This document shows positions 17,505 through 26,719 of a stretch of 64,000 nucleotides of DNA, one piece after another (positions within the stretch are counted from its first letter, which is position 1; every line of letters starts with the position of its first letter). Location: assembly GCF_000829375.1 (NCBI RefSeq), contig NZ_AP014624.1, positions 434,001 through 498,000 of the forward strand. The letters are read 5' to 3'. The position numbers were made by a program, and so were the translations under genes. A model generated the notes under the pieces. That model ran no database searches. It was not told where the DNA came from and saw only the letters and a list, made by a program, of their open reading frames with translations. This DNA is from Chryseobacterium sp. StRB126. GTDB lineage: Bacteria; Bacteroidota; Bacteroidia; Flavobacteriales; Weeksellaceae.

Positions 17505-18041
17505 ATGGCTTCAGCTGAACTAATCAAAAGACTAGAAGAAACAATTGAAAATATTCCGGACTTTCCTATTCCAGGAATTCAGTTTAAGGATATTTCACCT
17601 ATTTTTTTAGATCCGAAACTTTATGAAGATGTAATTACAGACCTTGCGGCTAACAGTAAAGGAAAAATAGATGCAGTATGCGGAATAGAAAGCCGTGGTT
17701 ATCTTTTTGGAATTGCGATTGCCGTAGCATTGGAAGTTCCTTTTATCTTAATCAGAAAAGCAGGAAAACTTCCACCACCTGTCATTTCAGAAAAGTATGA
17801 CTTGGAATATGGAAGTGCTATAATTGAAACCCGAGAAGGGCAGATAAAACCAGGGCAAAGGGTTTTAATCCATGACGACCTTCTGGCAACAGGAGGAACA
17901 ACAGAGGCAGCCGCTAAATTGGTAGAAAAACAAGGAGCAACCGTTTCTCAATTCAGTTTCCTGATTGGTTTAAAAGGACTGAATGGAGATGAAAAACTGA
18001 AAAAGTTTGGTGCAGAGGTCTATCACATTTTAGACTATTAG
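17505..18041 (+). CDS. apt: Adenine phosphoribosyltransferase
   Basis: A 178-residue cytosolic enzyme that converts adenine and PRPP to AMP and pyrophosphate (purine salvage). Type I phosphoribosyltransferase features are visible: an early IPGIQFKDISP segment (about 23-33), CGIESRGYLFG (about 59-69), the flexible KAGKLPPP loop, and the PRPP-binding VLIHDDLLATGGTT (about 122-135). Length matches the family. The ATG follows the stop of the lipoprotein gene directly, so translation may be coupled. A terminator closes the unit. Confidence 0.96.
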   Translation: MASAELIKRLEETIENIPDFPIPGIQFKDISPIFLDPKLYEDVITDLAANSKGKIDAVCGIESRGYLFGIAIAVALEVPFILIRKAGKLPPPVISEKYDLEYGSAIIETREGQIKPGQRVLIHDDLLATGGTTEAAAKLVEKQGATVSQFSFLIGLKGLNGDEKLKKFGAEVYHILDY

Positions 18042-18060
18042 TCTGTATAGATAAAAAAAT

Positions 18061-18095
18061 AATGCTTCGTAAACTATGTTTTCGAGGCATTTTTA
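18061..18095 (+). terminator. Probable terminator after apt
   Basis: AATGCTTCG (18061-18069) pairs with CGAGGCATT (18083-18091) with one G-U pair across a 13-base loop. A short T run follows. Confidence 0.6.
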
Positions 18096-18148
18096 TTATT
18101 AACGATTGATAATTCATAACATTTATAGAATAATGCTCTAAAAGTATT

Positions 18149-18178
18149 TTGTAAATCTCTAAGAAACAATTAAATTTG
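18149..18178 (+). promoter_or_regulatory. Consensus promoter of the TPR-ribH unit
   Basis: TTG (18149-18151), exactly 19 bases, then TAAATTTG (18171-18178): a full match to the Bacteroidota vegetative promoter. The leader to the ATG at 18200 is about 17 bases. Confidence 0.75.
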
Positions 18179-18199
18179 CAATTCAATTTTTAAAAACTT

Positions 18200-18907
18200 A
18201 TGGCAAAATTGGGAAAGAATGCTCAGAATGAGCAAGAAGGTAAAGAAACGGTTGAGTTCTTCAAAGATCTTGACAGAGAGGCCTTAAACACTGAGAGATT
18301 TCTTGAAAAATATTCAAAACCTTTAGGGATTGTATTTGGAGTTTTAGTTTTGGGAGTTTTAGGATTCTTCGGATATAAGCAATTTGTAGTTGCTCCTAAA
18401 AATGCTGAAGCTGTAAAAAGCTTCCTTGCTGCTCAGAAAAACCTTACAGAAAATAAAAACGCTGAAGCTTTGGGAGGAAAGTCTGCTGCAAACCCAGGTT
18501 TCATCGGAACTTCTAACGAATATTCGGGAACAAGCATCGGTCAGCTATCTGCTTACAATGCTGGTTTATTGAAATTCAAAGAAGGTAAATTCCAAGAAGC
18601 TTACGATCTTTTAGATAAATTCTCTTCTGACAACAAGACGCTAATGGCAATGAAATATGGAGCTATGGCTGATGCGAAATCAGGATTGAATAAAAATGAC
18701 GAAGCTTTATCATTATTAGACAAAGCAGCTACTGCTTCTGATGATCCTTATACAACTTACTTCTTCACAAGAAAAGCAGGTATCTTAGCATTAGGATTAA
18801 AGAAAAATGCAGAAGCTAAAAAATACTTCTCTTCAATTGACGAGAAATATCAGGATTATGACAACGGAATGTCTGATTCTTACATTGAAATGACTAAATA
18901 TTATTAA
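18200..18907 (+). CDS. Membrane-anchored tetratricopeptide-repeat protein (YfgM-like)
   Basis: A 235-residue protein with a charged cytoplasmic N-terminus (1-42), one membrane helix (about 44-64, GIVFGVLVLGVLGFFGYKQF) and a periplasmic part with tetratricopeptide-like helices. Typical segments are AYNAGLLKFKEGKFQEAYDL, AMADAKSGLNKNDEALSLL and GLKKNAEAKKYF. The topology is that of YfgM, which in E. coli helps periplasmic chaperone networks near the Sec translocon. Whether that function holds here is inference. Only 3 bases separate it from ribH, and this pairing is common in flavobacteria. Confidence 0.85.
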   Translation: MAKLGKNAQNEQEGKETVEFFKDLDREALNTERFLEKYSKPLGIVFGVLVLGVLGFFGYKQFVVAPKNAEAVKSFLAAQKNLTENKNAEALGGKSAANPGFIGTSNEYSGTSIGQLSAYNAGLLKFKEGKFQEAYDLLDKFSSDNKTLMAMKYGAMADAKSGLNKNDEALSLLDKAATASDDPYTTYFFTRKAGILALGLKKNAEAKKYFSSIDEKYQDYDNGMSDSYIEMTKYY

Positions 18908-18910
18908 AAA

Positions 18911-19429
18911 ATGGCAACAGTTAATCTTTCCGATTACAAGCCACTTCATATAACGAATGCCGAAGATTTTTCTATCGGCATTGTTTTTTCTGAGTGGAAT
19001 GATTTTGTAACGTACAAGCTTCGTGATGCAGCTTTGGAAATCCTTGAAAAAGAAGGAGTAAAAACAGAAAACATCAAACTTTTCCCTGTTCCAGGAGCCT
19101 TTGAATTAAACTATGCAAGTATGCAGCTTTGCAAAGAAAGAAAATATGATGCTATAATCTCTATCGGATGTGTAATTCGTGGAGAAACGCCTCATTTTGA
19201 TTATGTTTGTTCTGCTGTAGCACAGGGAATCAAAGACTGTAATGTCATGACTGATACTCCTACCATCTTCTGTGTTCTGACAGATGATACCAAAGAGCAA
19301 TCCATCGCAAGAAGCGGGGGCGACCTTGGAAACAAAGGTGTAGAAGCAGCAGTTACAGCCTTAAGAATGATTGATTTCAAAAAGAAATTATCTGATAAAA
19401 AAGGAAACATCGGTTTTGGACATTCTTAA
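18911..19429 (+). CDS. ribH: 6,7-dimethyl-8-ribityllumazine synthase
   Basis: A 172-residue riboflavin-pathway enzyme. It joins 3,4-dihydroxy-2-butanone-4-phosphate and the ribityl-aminouracil to form lumazine, usually in an icosahedral or pentameric assembly. Family marks are VFSEWN near 25-30, PGAFELNYA near 60-68 and GCVIRGETPHFDYVC near 85-99, which carries the catalytic His, followed by the C-terminal GNKGVEAAVTALRMI helix. Cotranscribed with the TPR gene. No FMN riboswitch is seen upstream. Confidence 0.96.
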   Translation: MATVNLSDYKPLHITNAEDFSIGIVFSEWNDFVTYKLRDAALEILEKEGVKTENIKLFPVPGAFELNYASMQLCKERKYDAIISIGCVIRGETPHFDYVCSAVAQGIKDCNVMTDTPTIFCVLTDDTKEQSIARSGGDLGNKGVEAAVTALRMIDFKKKLSDKKGNIGFGHS

Positions 19430-19455
19430 TCGTTGACCTATTTTAGCAATATATC

Positions 19456-19483
19456 AGGACTATTTTTTAATAGTCCTTTTTTG
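19456..19483 (+). terminator. Terminator after ribH
   Basis: AGGACTATT (19456-19464) and AATAGTCCT (19469-19477) form a 9-bp perfect stem with a 4-base loop, followed by six T. Confidence 0.88.
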
Positions 19484-19610
19484 TTGGAAGACTTTAAAAC
19501 TAAAACAATCTTTACTAAACGTACGTTTAAATAATGCCTCATAATTCTTAAAATCTTATTAATAAATATCAGGTTTTACTTTTTTTCACCCAAAATTTGT
19601 ATACAACAAC

Positions 19611-19618
19611 TATCTTTG
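19611..19618 (+). promoter_or_regulatory. -7 element (TATCTTTG) for the LTA-synthase-like gene
   Basis: An exact TAnnTTTG. It lies downstream of the TTG (19597) that opens the longest frame and 26 bases upstream of the ATG at 19645, so the ATG is the likely start. Confidence 0.5.
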
Positions 19619-19644
19619 TGAAAAATCGTATAGACCATAAATCC

Positions 19645-21723
19645 ATGTTTCTAAAAAAAATAAAACCTTTCCTATATTTAGGAGTTTTTTATCTGATTAT
19701 TTCCCTGCTTGTAAGGACAATATTCTTTTTCCATCCTATCACCACAGCCAGTTTTGGATTTTTTGAGATCATTAAAGTACTGTTTGTAGGTCTTATCAAC
19801 GATATTTTTGTTTTTATCCTCGCCAGTACTATCCTTGCCCTTTACTTTTTATTCCTTTCCAATTCGAAATATAAAAAGCCGTATGGATATATTATTTTTG
19901 GAGCATTAGCTGCCTTTTTCCTGTATATCTGGCTTATTCCAAACAATATTTTCAAGCAATACGGAGGCTCTGTAACGGAAGTAGCTCTTAGTTTTGTAGG
20001 GATAAAGGCTTTCCTATTTGGATTAATGCTTTTCCTTCCAACCCAAAGGATAAAAATCCGTAATGGTTTATATTTCATCACATTATTGCTATATGTACTG
20101 TTGATCATCTTCAATGGGGTAAGTGAGTACTTCTTCTATAATGAATTCGGAGTGCGTTATAACTTTATTGCAGTAGATTACTTAATCTATACCAATGAAG
20201 TTATTGGAAATATCATGGAAAGCTATCCTGTTATTCCCCTGTTTTCAGGCATAATGCTTGTTACATTAACCATTACCTGGTTTATCTACAAAAAGACTAA
20301 AGATGAATTGCTGGAGCTTCCTAACTTTAAACAGAAATTGATTTTACTGGGATCTTTTGCTGTACTTTGTGGCATCAGTTTACTGACCCTTCCATCATTA
20401 ATGCAAATTAAGTCTGACAATGTTTTTGCTGATGAAATCGAAGCCAATGGACTTCCTAAGTTTTACTGGGCTTTTACCCATAATGAACTTGATTATTTCC
20501 AGTTTTATTCACAGCTTAATCAACAACAGGCAGAGAAAAATTTTCTGAGCCAATATCCACAACATACTTTATCAAGAAACATTGTAGCAGAACAACCGGA
20601 AGTAAAGAAAAATGTAGTATTGATCTCTATAGAAAGTCTTTCTGCAGATTTCCTTGAACATTATGGAAATACTCAAAAAATCACTCCGTTTCTGGATAGC
20701 CTTGCAGATAAATCTTTGATGTTTACTAACCTTTATGCTACAGGAAACAGAACCGTACGTGGGTTGGAAGCTTTAACACTTTGTATTCCTCCTACTGCTG
20801 GAGAAAGTATCATCAAAAGAAATGACAACAAGAATAAATTCACTACAGGAAATGTATTTAAATCAAAAGGATATGATGTTAAATTCCTGTATGGTGGATA
20901 CAGTTATTTTGATAACATGCAGGACTTTTTTGTTGGAAACGGATATGATATTGTAGACAGAAATAACTTTAAACCGGAAGAAATTACCTTTGCCAATGTT
21001 TGGGGGGTTGCAGATGAAGATATGGCCAGAAAAGCCATTAAGGTTATGAATGCTGAAGCTAAGTCAGGAAAACCATTCTTTAACCATTGGATGACCGTTT
21101 CCAACCACAGACCTTTCACTTATCCTGATGGAAGAATTGATATTCCGGGAACTTCAAAATCCCGTGAAGGAGGTGTAAAATATACAGACTATTCACTGAA
21201 ACTTTTCTTCGATATGGCAAAAAAGCAGGATTGGTATAAAAATACAGTCTTTGTTATTATTGCAGACCACTGTGCCTCCAGTGCCGGAAAAACAGAACTT
21301 CCAATGGACAAATACAGAATTCCTGCAATGATCTTTTCAGAAGGATTTATTCAGCCACAGAAGTTTGATGCATTGATGTCTCAGATTGACGTAATGCCTA
21401 CCCTTTTCGGATTGCTGAATTTCAATTATCAATCTAAGTTCCTGGGGCAGGATGTTTTCAAACCAGAATTCCAGCCTAAGGCATATATTGCCACTTATCA
21501 GGATCTTGGTTTTGTAAAGGACAATCGTTTAACCATTATTTCTCCTGTTAAAAAGGCAAAACAATATTCTCTGGAACTGGAAAAAAGTGATCTTGCTCCT
21601 GAGTTTAAATTGTATTACGATGAAAAGCTGTTGAAAAACAAAGATCAGAAACTGATAAATGACGCTATTTCAGCGTACCAATCAACATCTTATTGGCTGA
21701 AAACCAAACAGCTTAACCGATAA
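19645..21723 (+). CDS. LTA synthase/EptA-like membrane phosphotransferase (sulfatase fold)
   Basis: A 692-residue inner-membrane protein with five to six N-terminal helices (about 1-225) and a large extracytoplasmic alkaline-phosphatase/sulfatase-fold domain (about 310-650). Family active-site elements are ISIESLS with metal ligand Glu330, the catalytic Thr370 in GNRTVRGLE, and the metal-binding Asp541-His542 in ADHCASS. Relatives move glycerol-phosphate or phosphoethanolamine from phospholipids onto envelope glycans. A Gram-negative flavobacterium makes no classical teichoic acid, so the acceptor is unknown and could be a periplasmic glucan, lipid A or capsule. The start at 19645 was chosen from the promoter position; an open frame continues to 19597. 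Confidence 0.88.
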   Translation: MFLKKIKPFLYLGVFYLIISLLVRTIFFFHPITTASFGFFEIIKVLFVGLINDIFVFILASTILALYFLFLSNSKYKKPYGYIIFGALAAFFLYIWLIPNNIFKQYGGSVTEVALSFVGIKAFLFGLMLFLPTQRIKIRNGLYFITLLLYVLLIIFNGVSEYFFYNEFGVRYNFIAVDYLIYTNEVIGNIMESYPVIPLFSGIMLVTLTITWFIYKKTKDELLELPNFKQKLILLGSFAVLCGISLLTLPSLMQIKSDNVFADEIEANGLPKFYWAFTHNELDYFQFYSQLNQQQAEKNFLSQYPQHTLSRNIVAEQPEVKKNVVLISIESLSADFLEHYGNTQKITPFLDSLADKSLMFTNLYATGNRTVRGLEALTLCIPPTAGESIIKRNDNKNKFTTGNVFKSKGYDVKFLYGGYSYFDNMQDFFVGNGYDIVDRNNFKPEEITFANVWGVADEDMARKAIKVMNAEAKSGKPFFNHWMTVSNHRPFTYPDGRIDIPGTSKSREGGVKYTDYSLKLFFDMAKKQDWYKNTVFVIIADHCASSAGKTELPMDKYRIPAMIFSEGFIQPQKFDALMSQIDVMPTLFGLLNFNYQSKFLGQDVFKPEFQPKAYIATYQDLGFVKDNRLTIISPVKKAKQYSLELEKSDLAPEFKLYYDEKLLKNKDQKLINDAISAYQSTSYWLKTKQLNR

Positions 21724-21742
21724 GAACAAGCTTAATAAAAAC

Positions 21743-21772
21743 TTCCTTCAGAAGGTATTTTAGTTATATTTG
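21743..21772 (+). promoter_or_regulatory. Possible promoter upstream of the hypothetical gene at 21868
   Basis: TTC (21743-21745), 19 bases, then TATATTTG (21765-21772). This would give a leader of about 90 bases. A second, imperfect TACTTTAG (21857-21864) lies three bases before the ATG and could be an alternative. Confidence 0.35.
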
Positions 21773-21867
21773 AAAGAAGAAAACAATAATAAAAAATTCA
21801 GGAAGAGAATTAAAAACTGTAAATAAATAACAGGATTTAATTACTGATGAGTTTTATACTTTAGCAT

Positions 21868-22740
21868 ATGAAGTATTCATTTATACATAAGAGGATGTTT
21901 TTCATCCTCTTATTTTTATTTTCAGGAGTAAGAGCTCAGACGCTTATCATTACCAATAACATTGGAATCCCTATCATTGTAAAAAATGGCAAAAAGGAGG
22001 TAACTCTAAACAATCAGGGTAAGAAAGAGTTTACTGAGACTAATAGAATCGAGATAAAAATATCAGACAATAAGTTTAGGTATATTAATTTATTTCTTGA
22101 CCCTATAGATAAGCTAAAGATAACCATGGGTAAAAATAATGAAATGATTTACTCCGGAGATAAAGCCGCCCTTCACAAGTACCTTACTGAAACATTAAAT
22201 GTTGATACTTTTGGCAAAATCAATACTTATGAACTAATAAGTCAGAAGAAAAATAGTGGTGAATTAAAAAATATATCAGAGTTGCTTCTTCTGGATATTT
22301 TAAAGAAAGTCCAATTATCTAACATTGTGATTTCCCCGGAAGATAAAATTTCAACCAGAAGCTTAAAAAATTATATCAAATATAACTGGCTCAGTACAAT
22401 ATTTTCTACAGTTGACCGAAGAGAAACAGCCTTTAAAAAAGATGTCATTAATTATTATTTCAAAAAATATATAGAAACAGATATTTCCAGATTCAGCTGT
22501 ACAACATCATTACCTTATAGCGTCATTGAAGTTTTAGCAAAAAACAAGTCTTTATTGCAGACAGAACTACCAATTTACCCAATTGTTGAGCATACAGACG
22601 ATGATAATATTAATCAATACCTGCCACAAAACTGCCAAAAACAGTATTTTCAGCAAAAATATAACTATCTGGAACACATCAATGGGCACAATAAAGAATA
22701 TTATAAAAAAGTTCTCAGAGAAAAGTTTAATGAAGAATAG
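21868..22740 (+). CDS. Exported protein of unknown function
   Basis: I do not recognise this 290-residue protein. A signal peptide (1-24, ending GVRAQ) is followed by a short beta-rich region (25-85: TLIITNNIGIPIIV, then a run of alternating charged and hydrophobic strands) and a mostly helical Lys/Tyr-rich remainder. It resembles the N-terminal carboxypeptidase-regulatory-like start of some Bacteroidota thioredoxin-family lipoproteins, but no thioredoxin domain follows. It is more AT-rich than its neighbours and stands alone between two intergenic gaps of 114-144 bases. Confidence 0.65.
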   Translation: MKYSFIHKRMFFILLFLFSGVRAQTLIITNNIGIPIIVKNGKKEVTLNNQGKKEFTETNRIEIKISDNKFRYINLFLDPIDKLKITMGKNNEMIYSGDKAALHKYLTETLNVDTFGKINTYELISQKKNSGELKNISELLLLDILKKVQLSNIVISPEDKISTRSLKNYIKYNWLSTIFSTVDRRETAFKKDVINYYFKKYIETDISRFSCTTSLPYSVIEVLAKNKSLLQTELPIYPIVEHTDDDNINQYLPQNCQKQYFQQKYNYLEHINGHNKEYYKKVLREKFNEE

Positions 22741-22854
22741 TAAAAATATCATTCAAAAGTTTGATAATTATCCTGATAAAAACTTTCCCTTCATAACATT
22801 TTAATTATTGTAAGATTTAATTTTATAAATTTACGACACAAAAAAGATATTATT

Positions 22855-23718
22855 ATGAGATGGACAGACGACAGAGGCGGTAACGTTGATGATCGCCGTG
22901 GCTCCGGAGGCGGAGGTGGTGGTATGATTGTAGGCGGCGGGCTCGGAACTTTAATTATAGCAGCCATTGTTTTCTTTTTGGGAGGTGATCCTTCCGGTAT
23001 TTTGAATTCCGGCAGCATACAGTCTTCAGGAAACACAGGAGAAAGAAGAGAACTTACCGCACAGGAAAAACAGATCGGAGAAATGGTGGATATGATGTCC
23101 GGATGGAATACCCTAACCTGGGATCAGATCTTTAAAGAAAACGGGATGACTTTTTCTGAACCTAGAATTGTACTTTTCGAAAGCACTACCAATTCTGGAT
23201 GTGGTACAGCACAATCTGCTATGGGGCCTTTTTATTGTCCAGCCGATCAGAAAATTTATATGGACATGGAATTTTTCAGTGAGCTTCAACAAAGATTCGG
23301 AGCAAAAGTAACTGAATTTACAGTGGCCTATGTTCTTGCTCATGAAATGGGCCATCATGTACAAACTCTTTTGGGAACCACCCAAAAAGTAGATGCCTTG
23401 AGAAGAAGTGGAAGATATTCCGAAGCAGAAATGAACAGAGTATCCGTAGCTACAGAATTACAGGCAGATTTCTATGCCGGAGTTTGGGCCAAACGCACGG
23501 ACGATTCTAAAAAAATTCTGGAACCGGGAGATATTCAGTCTGCTATAGATGCAGCACAAGCCGTAGGTGATGACAATATCCAAAGAAGAGCACAGGGATA
23601 TGTGAATCAGGAAAGTTTTACCCACGGATCATCTGCACAACGTAAAGAATGGTTTATGAAAGGATATAACACTGGTGATATCAGACAGGGTGATACCTTC
23701 AACCAACTTTTAAAATAA
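22855..23718 (+). CDS. ypfJ: Neutral zinc metallopeptidase, YpfJ/Zn_peptidase_2 family
   Basis: A 287-residue membrane-anchored predicted metalloprotease. The cytoplasmic N-terminus MRWTDDRGG...DRRG is the family signature and is followed by a Gly-rich stretch and one membrane helix (about 26-44). The catalytic domain carries HEMGHH (His163-Glu164, His167-His168) and ELQADFYAGVWA (about 202-213), which supplies a further zinc-side acidic residue. GTAQSAMGPFYCPADQKIYMD (about 119-139) is also typical of the family. Substrates are unknown. It is a single-gene unit closed by a strong bidirectional terminator. Confidence 0.93.
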   Translation: MRWTDDRGGNVDDRRGSGGGGGGMIVGGGLGTLIIAAIVFFLGGDPSGILNSGSIQSSGNTGERRELTAQEKQIGEMVDMMSGWNTLTWDQIFKENGMTFSEPRIVLFESTTNSGCGTAQSAMGPFYCPADQKIYMDMEFFSELQQRFGAKVTEFTVAYVLAHEMGHHVQTLLGTTQKVDALRRSGRYSEAEMNRVSVATELQADFYAGVWAKRTDDSKKILEPGDIQSAIDAAQAVGDDNIQRRAQGYVNQESFTHGSSAQRKEWFMKGYNTGDIRQGDTFNQLLK

Positions 23719-23741
23719 TCGATAGACTTACATTATACAAT

Positions 23742-23776
23742 AAGCGCCAGTGAACAGATTCACTGGCGCTTTTATT
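23742..23776. terminator. Strong bidirectional terminator
   Basis: A 13-bp perfect stem (23742-23754 with 23759-23771), GC-rich core GCGCCAGTG, a 4-base loop and T-rich flank. It lies between convergent ypfJ and the GLPGLI gene. Confidence 0.9.
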
Positions 23777-23868
23777 TTATTTCAATCGGGTTGAATTAGG
23801 ACGATCCATCATCCCGTTTTCCTATTGATTTTAAACCTATATTAGGCTTATTTAGAATACCTCCTTAT

Positions 23869-24720
23869 TTATTGTAGTTCAATCGGGTTACTGTTCTTTT
23901 TAACTTCTTCTTTCATCCTTTCTTCCATTCTCTTTTTCATATCAGCAGGATTTTGATTCCCACCGCCAGGACCTCTTCCGCCGCCATCTATTCTCATCGT
24001 AGTAGCCATACCGCCAGATCCCTGGTTCATAAATGACATTGGATCTGTTTTAAATTTTTGCTGTTGTTTTATAAAATCGCTTCTTTTTACTTTTAGAGTA
24101 TTTCCAAACTGATTTAATGTAGGCAGTTCCCCAATCTTATAGTTCTTCATCAGATCAAAAGAATAATCTCCTTTATCATCCTCCACTTTTACAATCAATC
24201 CTGGAAGACCACCAAATTTATAGGGTCCATCCTGATAAGGCAGATCTGTTGTAAACCATGCAGTCCATTTTCTTCCCCCAAAATCTGTTTCTGCTTTCTG
24301 AACCTTATACTCCCCTATTTTTGTTGTTTCCGAAGAAATTTTCCAGTTTAAAGGTCTATCTTCTTCATAAGAATAAATATCTCTTCCTATTCGATCTTTA
24401 AAATACGTTTTCTGATTTGTTTTATCTTTTTCTACGGAATAATTAATATTGGATCGTAAGCCTTCCATCTGATCTCTGTTAATACTTCCTCTTCCGCCGC
24501 CGCCCTGAAAGGCTTTCTGCATGATAGAATCTCTTTTGATCCTGTTTTCAGAATAAAAAATCGATTTATCCTGAGAAATATCAAGATATGCATTTTCAGT
24601 TTTAGTATCTGCTTTATTTTCAGCGTCTGGCTTCATCGTTACCTGATATACAAATCGGTTAGTTTGTGCAGAAACCTGCTGTATAAACAGTACCAGAGCA
24701 ATAATACCTATTCTTTTCAT
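23869..24720 (-). CDS. GLPGLI family protein
   Basis: A 283-residue exported protein of the Bacteroidota-specific GLPGLI family (TIGR01200), named after the motif seen here as YKFGGLPGLIVKVED (about 161-175). A signal peptide (1-18, ending VSAQ) opens the sequence. The region before the motif carries WTAWFTTDLPYQDGPYKF, which is also typical. The C-terminal third is Met/Gly/Lys-rich with a GGRGPGGG stretch and ends in charged helices. Biochemical role unknown; relatives often sit beside TonB-dependent receptors, but none is here. Confidence 0.9.
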   Translation of the reverse strand: MKRIGIIALVLFIQQVSAQTNRFVYQVTMKPDAENKADTKTENAYLDISQDKSIFYSENRIKRDSIMQKAFQGGGGRGSINRDQMEGLRSNINYSVEKDKTNQKTYFKDRIGRDIYSYEEDRPLNWKISSETTKIGEYKVQKAETDFGGRKWTAWFTTDLPYQDGPYKFGGLPGLIVKVEDDKGDYSFDLMKNYKIGELPTLNQFGNTLKVKRSDFIKQQQKFKTDPMSFMNQGSGGMATTMRIDGGGRGPGGGNQNPADMKKRMEERMKEEVKKNSNPIELQ

Positions 24721-24808
24721 ATTCGAGTCAATTTATGTTTTGGATTTCAAAACATTACCAAGGTTAAACTCATCAATGATAAAAATCGATAAAATAAAAA
24801 TGCTGATT

Positions 24809-24838
24809 TTTATATCCTGATTTTTGTTCGTATTTTTG
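24809..24838 (+). promoter_or_regulatory. Probable promoter of the suf operon
   Basis: TATTTTTG (24831-24838) is an exact -7 element. A TTT triplet (24809-24811) lies 19 bases upstream in place of TTG. The leader to sufA is about 22 bases. No IscR-type or Fur-like palindrome was recognised. Confidence 0.5.
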
Positions 24839-24866
24839 CGTCATTAAATCATTCTAAATAAATACA

Positions 24867-25196
24867 ATGATAAAAGTATCAGACTATGCAAAGGAGAAAG
24901 CCATCCAACTTATGACAGAAGATGGTTTTAACCCTGCTGAAGATTATATAAGAGTTGGGGTGAAAAGCGGCGGATGCTCTGGTTTAGAGTATGTTTTAAA
25001 GTTTGACAACCAAAAAACAGACGCAGATCAGATTTTTGAAGATAATAACATTAAGATTATTATCGATAAAAAATCCATCCTTTATTTAGCAGGAACTACT
25101 CTTGAATATTCAGGAGGATTGAACGGAAAAGGGTTTGTTTTTAACAACCCGAACGCATCCAGAACATGTGGGTGTGGAGAATCATTTAGTCTTTAG
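24867..25196 (+). CDS. sufA: Iron-sulfur cluster assembly A-type carrier (HesB/IscA/SufA)
   Basis: A 109-residue A-type carrier that receives Fe-S clusters from the SufBCD scaffold and passes them to client proteins. The three conserved cysteines are present: one in SGGCSGLEY (Cys37 region) and two in the C-terminal TCGCGESF. Length and fold pattern are standard. It is the first gene of the suf cluster, 67 bases upstream of sufB. Confidence 0.93.
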   Translation: MIKVSDYAKEKAIQLMTEDGFNPAEDYIRVGVKSGGCSGLEYVLKFDNQKTDADQIFEDNNIKIIIDKKSILYLAGTTLEYSGGLNGKGFVFNNPNASRTCGCGESFSL

Positions 25197-25263
25197 AGAA
25201 AAGACATAAGATCATAGGCATCAGAAAAATATGAGGCCTAAATCTGAAATCTAAAAAATTATA

Positions 25264-26712
25264 ATGAGTAAATATACTGAAGACGATTTAAGAGTCGATC
25301 TAGAAAATAAAAAATATGAATTCGGTTGGGAAACCAAAATTGATTATGAGGATTTCCCAATTGGTTTAAATGAGGATATCGTCCGTGCCATCTCTGCTAA
25401 AAAAGAAGAGCCGGAATGGATGACTGAATGGCGTTTGGAATCTTTCAAAATCTGGTTGAAAATGGTAGAGCCTACCTGGGCTAATATCAAATATGAAAAA
25501 CCGGATTTTCAAGCAATCCGTTACTATGCTGCTCCAAAGGCTAAACCAGAACTGGAAAGCCTAGATCAGGTAGATCCTGAATTATTGAAAACTTTCGAAA
25601 AGCTAGGGATTAATATTGAGGAACAAAAAAGACTTTCAGGAGTTGCTGTAGATATTGTAATAGATTCAGTTTCTGTGAAAACCACTTTCCAGGATACATT
25701 GGCAGAAAAAGGAATTATTTTCTGTTCTATCTCTGAAGCTATTAAAAATCACCCAGATTTAGTAAGAAAACATCTTGGAAAAGTAGTTCCTAGAGGAGAT
25801 AATTTCTATGCAGCACTGAACTCCGCAGTATTCTCTGACGGAAGTTTCTGTTATATTCCTAAAGGCGTAAGATGTCCAATGGAACTTTCCACTTATTTCC
25901 GTATCAATCAGGCAGGAACAGGACAGTTTGAAAGAACGCTTGTCATTGCAGATGAAGGAAGTTATGTTTCTTACCTTGAAGGATGTACAGCTCCATCAAG
26001 AGACGAAAACCAGCTTCACGCGGCAGTAGTAGAACTGATTGCATTAGATAATGCTGAAATTAAATATTCAACGGTACAAAACTGGTACCCGGGTAATGAA
26101 GAAGGAAAAGGGGGAGTATTCAACTTTGTGACGAAAAGAGGTCTTTGCGAAAGAAATGCAAAAATCTCATGGACACAGGTTGAAACAGGTTCTGCTGTAA
26201 CATGGAAATATCCATCTTGTATTCTGAAAGGTGACAATTCAATTGGAGAGTTCTACTCTATCGCGGTAACGAACAATCACCAATATGCAGATACAGGAAC
26301 AAAAATGATCCACATTGGAAAAAACACCAAGTCAACGATTATTTCTAAAGGTATTTCTGCAGGAAAATCTCAAAACTCATACAGAGGACTGGTAAAAGTA
26401 ATGCCTTCTGCAAAAGGAGCCAGAAACTTCTCTCAGTGTGACTCTTTATTGATGGGCAACGAATGTGGGGCACACACTTTCCCTTACATTGAAATTAAAG
26501 ATCCTACTGCTCAATTGGAGCACGAAGCAACCACTTCGAAAATTGGAGAAGATCAGATTTTCTACTGTAACCAAAGAGGTATTGATACGGAAAGAGCCAT
26601 TGCTTTGATCGTAAACGGTTTCAGTAAAGAGGTTTTAAATAAACTTCCGATGGAATTTGCTATAGAAGCACAAAAACTTCTTGAAATTTCACTAGAAGGA
26701 TCAGTAGGATAA
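25264..26712 (+). CDS. sufB: Fe-S cluster assembly scaffold SufB
   Basis: A 482-residue subunit of the SufBC2D complex, on which 4Fe-4S clusters are built. Family marks are [11 protein letters not shown] near 155-165, [20 protein letters not shown] near 177-196, [19 protein letters not shown], the C-containing EGCTAPS, and the C-terminal [19 protein letters not shown]. Full length. Eight bases follow before the GNAT gene, so the operon continues through it. Confidence 0.97.
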   Translation: MSKYTEDDLRVDLENKKYEFGWETKIDYEDFPIGLNEDIVRAISAKKEEPEWMTEWRLESFKIWLKMVEPTWANIKYEKPDFQAIRYYAAPKAKPELESLDQVDPELLKTFEKLGINIEEQKRLSGVAVDIVIDSVSVKTTFQDTLAEKGIIFCSISEAIKNHPDLVRKHLGKVVPRGDNFYAALNSAVFSDGSFCYIPKGVRCPMELSTYFRINQAGTGQFERTLVIADEGSYVSYLEGCTAPSRDENQLHAAVVELIALDNAEIKYSTVQNWYPGNEEGKGGVFNFVTKRGLCERNAKISWTQVETGSAVTWKYPSCILKGDNSIGEFYSIAVTNNHQYADTGTKMIHIGKNTKSTIISKGISAGKSQNSYRGLVKVMPSAKGARNFSQCDSLLMGNECGAHTFPYIEIKDPTAQLEHEATTSKIGEDQIFYCNQRGIDTERAIALIVNGFSKEVLNKLPMEFAIEAQKLLEISLEGSVG

Positions 26713-26719
26713 AAAAGAG

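Noticed and set aside
25197..25263. AAATCTGAAATCT-like run before sufB as a second copy of the cassette arm
   Set aside because: Only a short part resembles the arm, there is no pairing partner nearby and no gene between.
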